Below are positions 62,290 through 64,000 of a stretch of DNA of 64,000 bases, in pieces. Source of the DNA: Campanula takesimana (taxonomy: Eukaryota; Streptophyta; Magnoliopsida; Asterales; Campanulaceae). Numbering within the stretch: the first letter of the stretch is position 1; each line of letters starts with the position of its first letter. Under the pieces are notes generated by a model, which was not told the DNA's origin, did not search any database, and was given only the letters and a program-made list of their open reading frames with translations. The position numbers were made by a program, and so were the translations under genes. Location of the stretch: the NCBI GenBank assembly GCA_026119855.1, contig JAOWBW010001456.1:1-64000 (forward strand). The letters run 5' to 3'.

Positions 62290-63646
62290 AAAACTGAGGG
62301 TTTGATGGCCGGCAATAGAGTCTACGAGCTTGTCAATCTGGGGAGGGGATAGCTATCTTTGGGACAGGCCTTGTTCAGGTCCGTAAAGTCCACTCACATC
62401 CTCCACTTGCCATTGTGCTTCTTTACCATGACGACGTTGGCAAGCCACTCGGGGTATGTTGCCTCTCTTATGATACCAGCTTTGAGGAGTTTGTCAACCT
62501 CGGTCCCAATTGCTTTTTCCTTGTCGGTAGAGAAGACTGTCTCGTCTGCTTGACCGGTTTGAAGAACTTGTCGACTTCCAGTTTGTGGAGAGCGACGGCT
62601 TCCTTTACTCCCACCATGTCATCTACTTTCCAGGCAAATACGTCCAAGTTGTTTTGGAGTAGGGAGATGAGCTCTTCTCGTTCTTGTTGGGAGAGTTGCT
62701 TCCCAATCTTTATTTTCTGATCTGGATAGTCTGGGTTGATGACGACCTCGTCTAACTGATCCACAGGTTTAAGTTCGGGGCCGTCTCTGAACTCTAGGGT
62801 CTCGACAATGATCTGCTTGAACTTCTCCTTGTCCTCCCCTTCCAAACTTAGGTTTTCCATGTCTAACAGTTTCTCGATCTCGGTTTCCATGTCAGTTGGA
62901 TGTGTGGCCCCCGAGCTTGGGACGATGGCGAGAGCCAAGTTACTCGGCTCGTCCGAAGCTGTGTTCATCGAGATGCAGCCGAAGCCGTGTAAGCCGTAAG
63001 TAACCTCGGCCGTAGTTGGGACGTCGTTGTCAAGAATAACCCACTCTTCAGGTTCATCTTCAACAGTCGCCAATATAACACCGATATGTGGCGTCGAGGT
63101 TGTAACCGTGGTTGATTTTGAAACCGTGATTCTCTTATCTGGAGTATCAATCTCCATTTTGGCCTTTGCTTTCTTGGACTTCATCACATGTTCCAAAAAA
63201 TCTCTAGGCGAGCTTGGGACGCACCCAATTCCAGCCGGGGTGGGGAACTTCACCCTTTGGTGGGGGAGGGAGGCAACCAGACCCAACTTTCCTTGACTGG
63301 GTGCACCTAGGATAGCATGGTAATCAATGTCTAGATCCATGACTATGAAGGTGACCGTGGCCGAGGTTTTGTAGGGATGAGTGCCGACTTCCAAGAGTAA
63401 GTCGACGGTTCCTTTGGCATCGGTCTTATGATTAGTGAACCCTTCTAGCCTTCCATTATATGGGGTCAGCATTGTGTCAGGAAGTTCCATCTCTTTAAAA
63501 GTGCGATAGTATAGCACATCCTTGGCCGCTCCGGAGTCTATGAGGAGCCTGTCTGACTCGCAATTATCAATGCGGCCTGTGATGACCAATGGTTGTTCTC
63601 TTATCGCACGGTTTCCCGCCAACTCATTCGGAGAAAAACTGATCAC
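62290..63646 (-). pseudogene. Tat pol part 1: aspartic protease and RT N-terminal region
   Basis: The frame 62468-63646 begins with LVITGRIDNCESDRLLIDSG, the DSG triad being the protease active site, then the GLVASLPHQRVKFPT segment. A linker leads to the RT N terminus with NPDYPDQKIKIG and a DVFAWKVDDM motif. After a frame change near 62468 the RT fingers continue to 62290 in other frames. Confidence 0.85.
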
Positions 63647-63682
63647 TTCCTCTCATGGATCCAGGGAGGGATGTGGAAGACT

Positions 63683-64000
63683 TTACTTAGCTCGTAAATC
63701 TGCTCCTTGAGTTTCTTGTTTGATGGAATTTCCTCTCTGATCACGCCTATCAACCTGGCCCCTGTCTACCTGGTCATTGTTTTTGTCTTCTTCCCTTGGA
63801 CGTTTATTGTCCTTGGCCATGAACTGATTGAGCTTGCCTTGATCAGCCCATTTCTGTAAAATCTTCTTCAGAGCAAAACAGTTCTCGGTGTCGTGGCCGT
63901 TATCTCTGTGATAGGAGCAATACTTTGTGGTATCCCTCGGGTATTTCGGGTTGTCTTTTAGAGGCTTGGGGTTGGGGAGATCCACCAGATTCATGATCTC
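63683..64000 (-). CDS. C-terminal part of Tat gag, runs off the window
   Basis: Contains a zinc-finger-like CSYHRDNGHDTENC followed by ALKKILQKWADQGKLNQF, as in Tat gags. The C-terminal third is Arg/Asp/Gln-rich. A stop separates it from the protease frame. Confidence 0.8.
   Translation of the reverse strand, partial: EIMNLVDLPNPKPLKDNPKYPRDTTKYCSYHRDNGHDTENCFALKKILQKWADQGKLNQFMAKDNKRPREEDKNNDQVDRGQVDRRDQRGNSIKQETQGADLRAK

Larger units (their letters stand above)
54219..64000 (-). mobile_element. Tat-lineage Ty3/gypsy retrotransposon, incomplete at the window end
   Basis: The 3' LTR is at the left, followed by a polypurine tract, an antisense gene unit on the plus strand, then integrase, RNase H, RT, protease and the end of gag on the minus strand. 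The 5' LTR lies beyond 64000. Two RNase H-like domains after RT and an antisense ORF between pol and the 3' LTR are Tat-lineage (Retand/Ogre-like) traits. pol is broken by frameshifts and stops. It inserted into a Stowaway-like MITE. Confidence 0.9.

Overview
The window is nuclear DNA of a flowering plant, most likely a eudicot. The evidence is genes with GT-AG introns whose products match Arabidopsis families, AT-rich spacers, dense MITEs, and nested LTR retrotransposons of plant copia and Tat-type gypsy lineages. I cannot name the species. I see no rRNA, tRNA, CRISPR or prokaryotic features. | Three host genes are visible, all on the plus strand. (1) 3169-7948 is a BPG2-like, YqeH-type circularly permuted GTPase gene in three exons, broken by about a dozen single-base indels. 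(2) 16553-27131 is an intact seven-exon MTP8 gene for a manganese-type cation diffusion facilitator of 414 residues. (3) 46026-52603 is an intact four-exon gene for a 159-residue membrane-anchored DnaJ-type CxxC zinc-finger protein, probably plastid-targeted. They look like neighbours that became separated by transposons; nothing suggests a shared pathway. | Layout: 1-2900 holds a hAT element with an 8-bp target duplication, a tandem array of a ~170-bp unit and a 1.3-kb duplication. 3169-7948 is the GTPase gene with a hAT in intron 1. 8936-14611 holds two adjacent Mutator-like elements; the second carries a ~121-bp palindromic minisatellite and a nested hAT. 15698-16336 holds two Stowaway-like MITEs directly upstream of MTP8. 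16553-27131 is MTP8, with five more MITEs and an antisense 4.4-kb copia element in intron 3, and a near-perfect 305-bp tandem duplication in intron 5. 28257-45121 is a three-level nest: a truncated SIRE/Maximus-like copia whose 3' LTR is split by a gag-only Tat-like gypsy element (29280-42338), which is itself split by a copia element (36340-40950). 46026-52603 is the DnaJ-type gene with intron 2 full of MITEs, SINE-like elements and a Tourist-like element. 52906-54218 holds more Stowaway-like MITEs, one inside another. 54219-64000 is a Tat-lineage gypsy element on the minus strand, cut by the window end, with dual RNase H and an antisense gene unit on the plus strand behind its own TATA box. 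| The least routine signals are the antisense transcription unit of the Tat element, the gag-only Tat derivative with coding-like minisatellites, and the strong enrichment of short CpG-containing motifs inside individual retroelement families (TGCGCA in the SIRE-like element; GCGCCCGC-type boxes in LTRs of unrelated elements).
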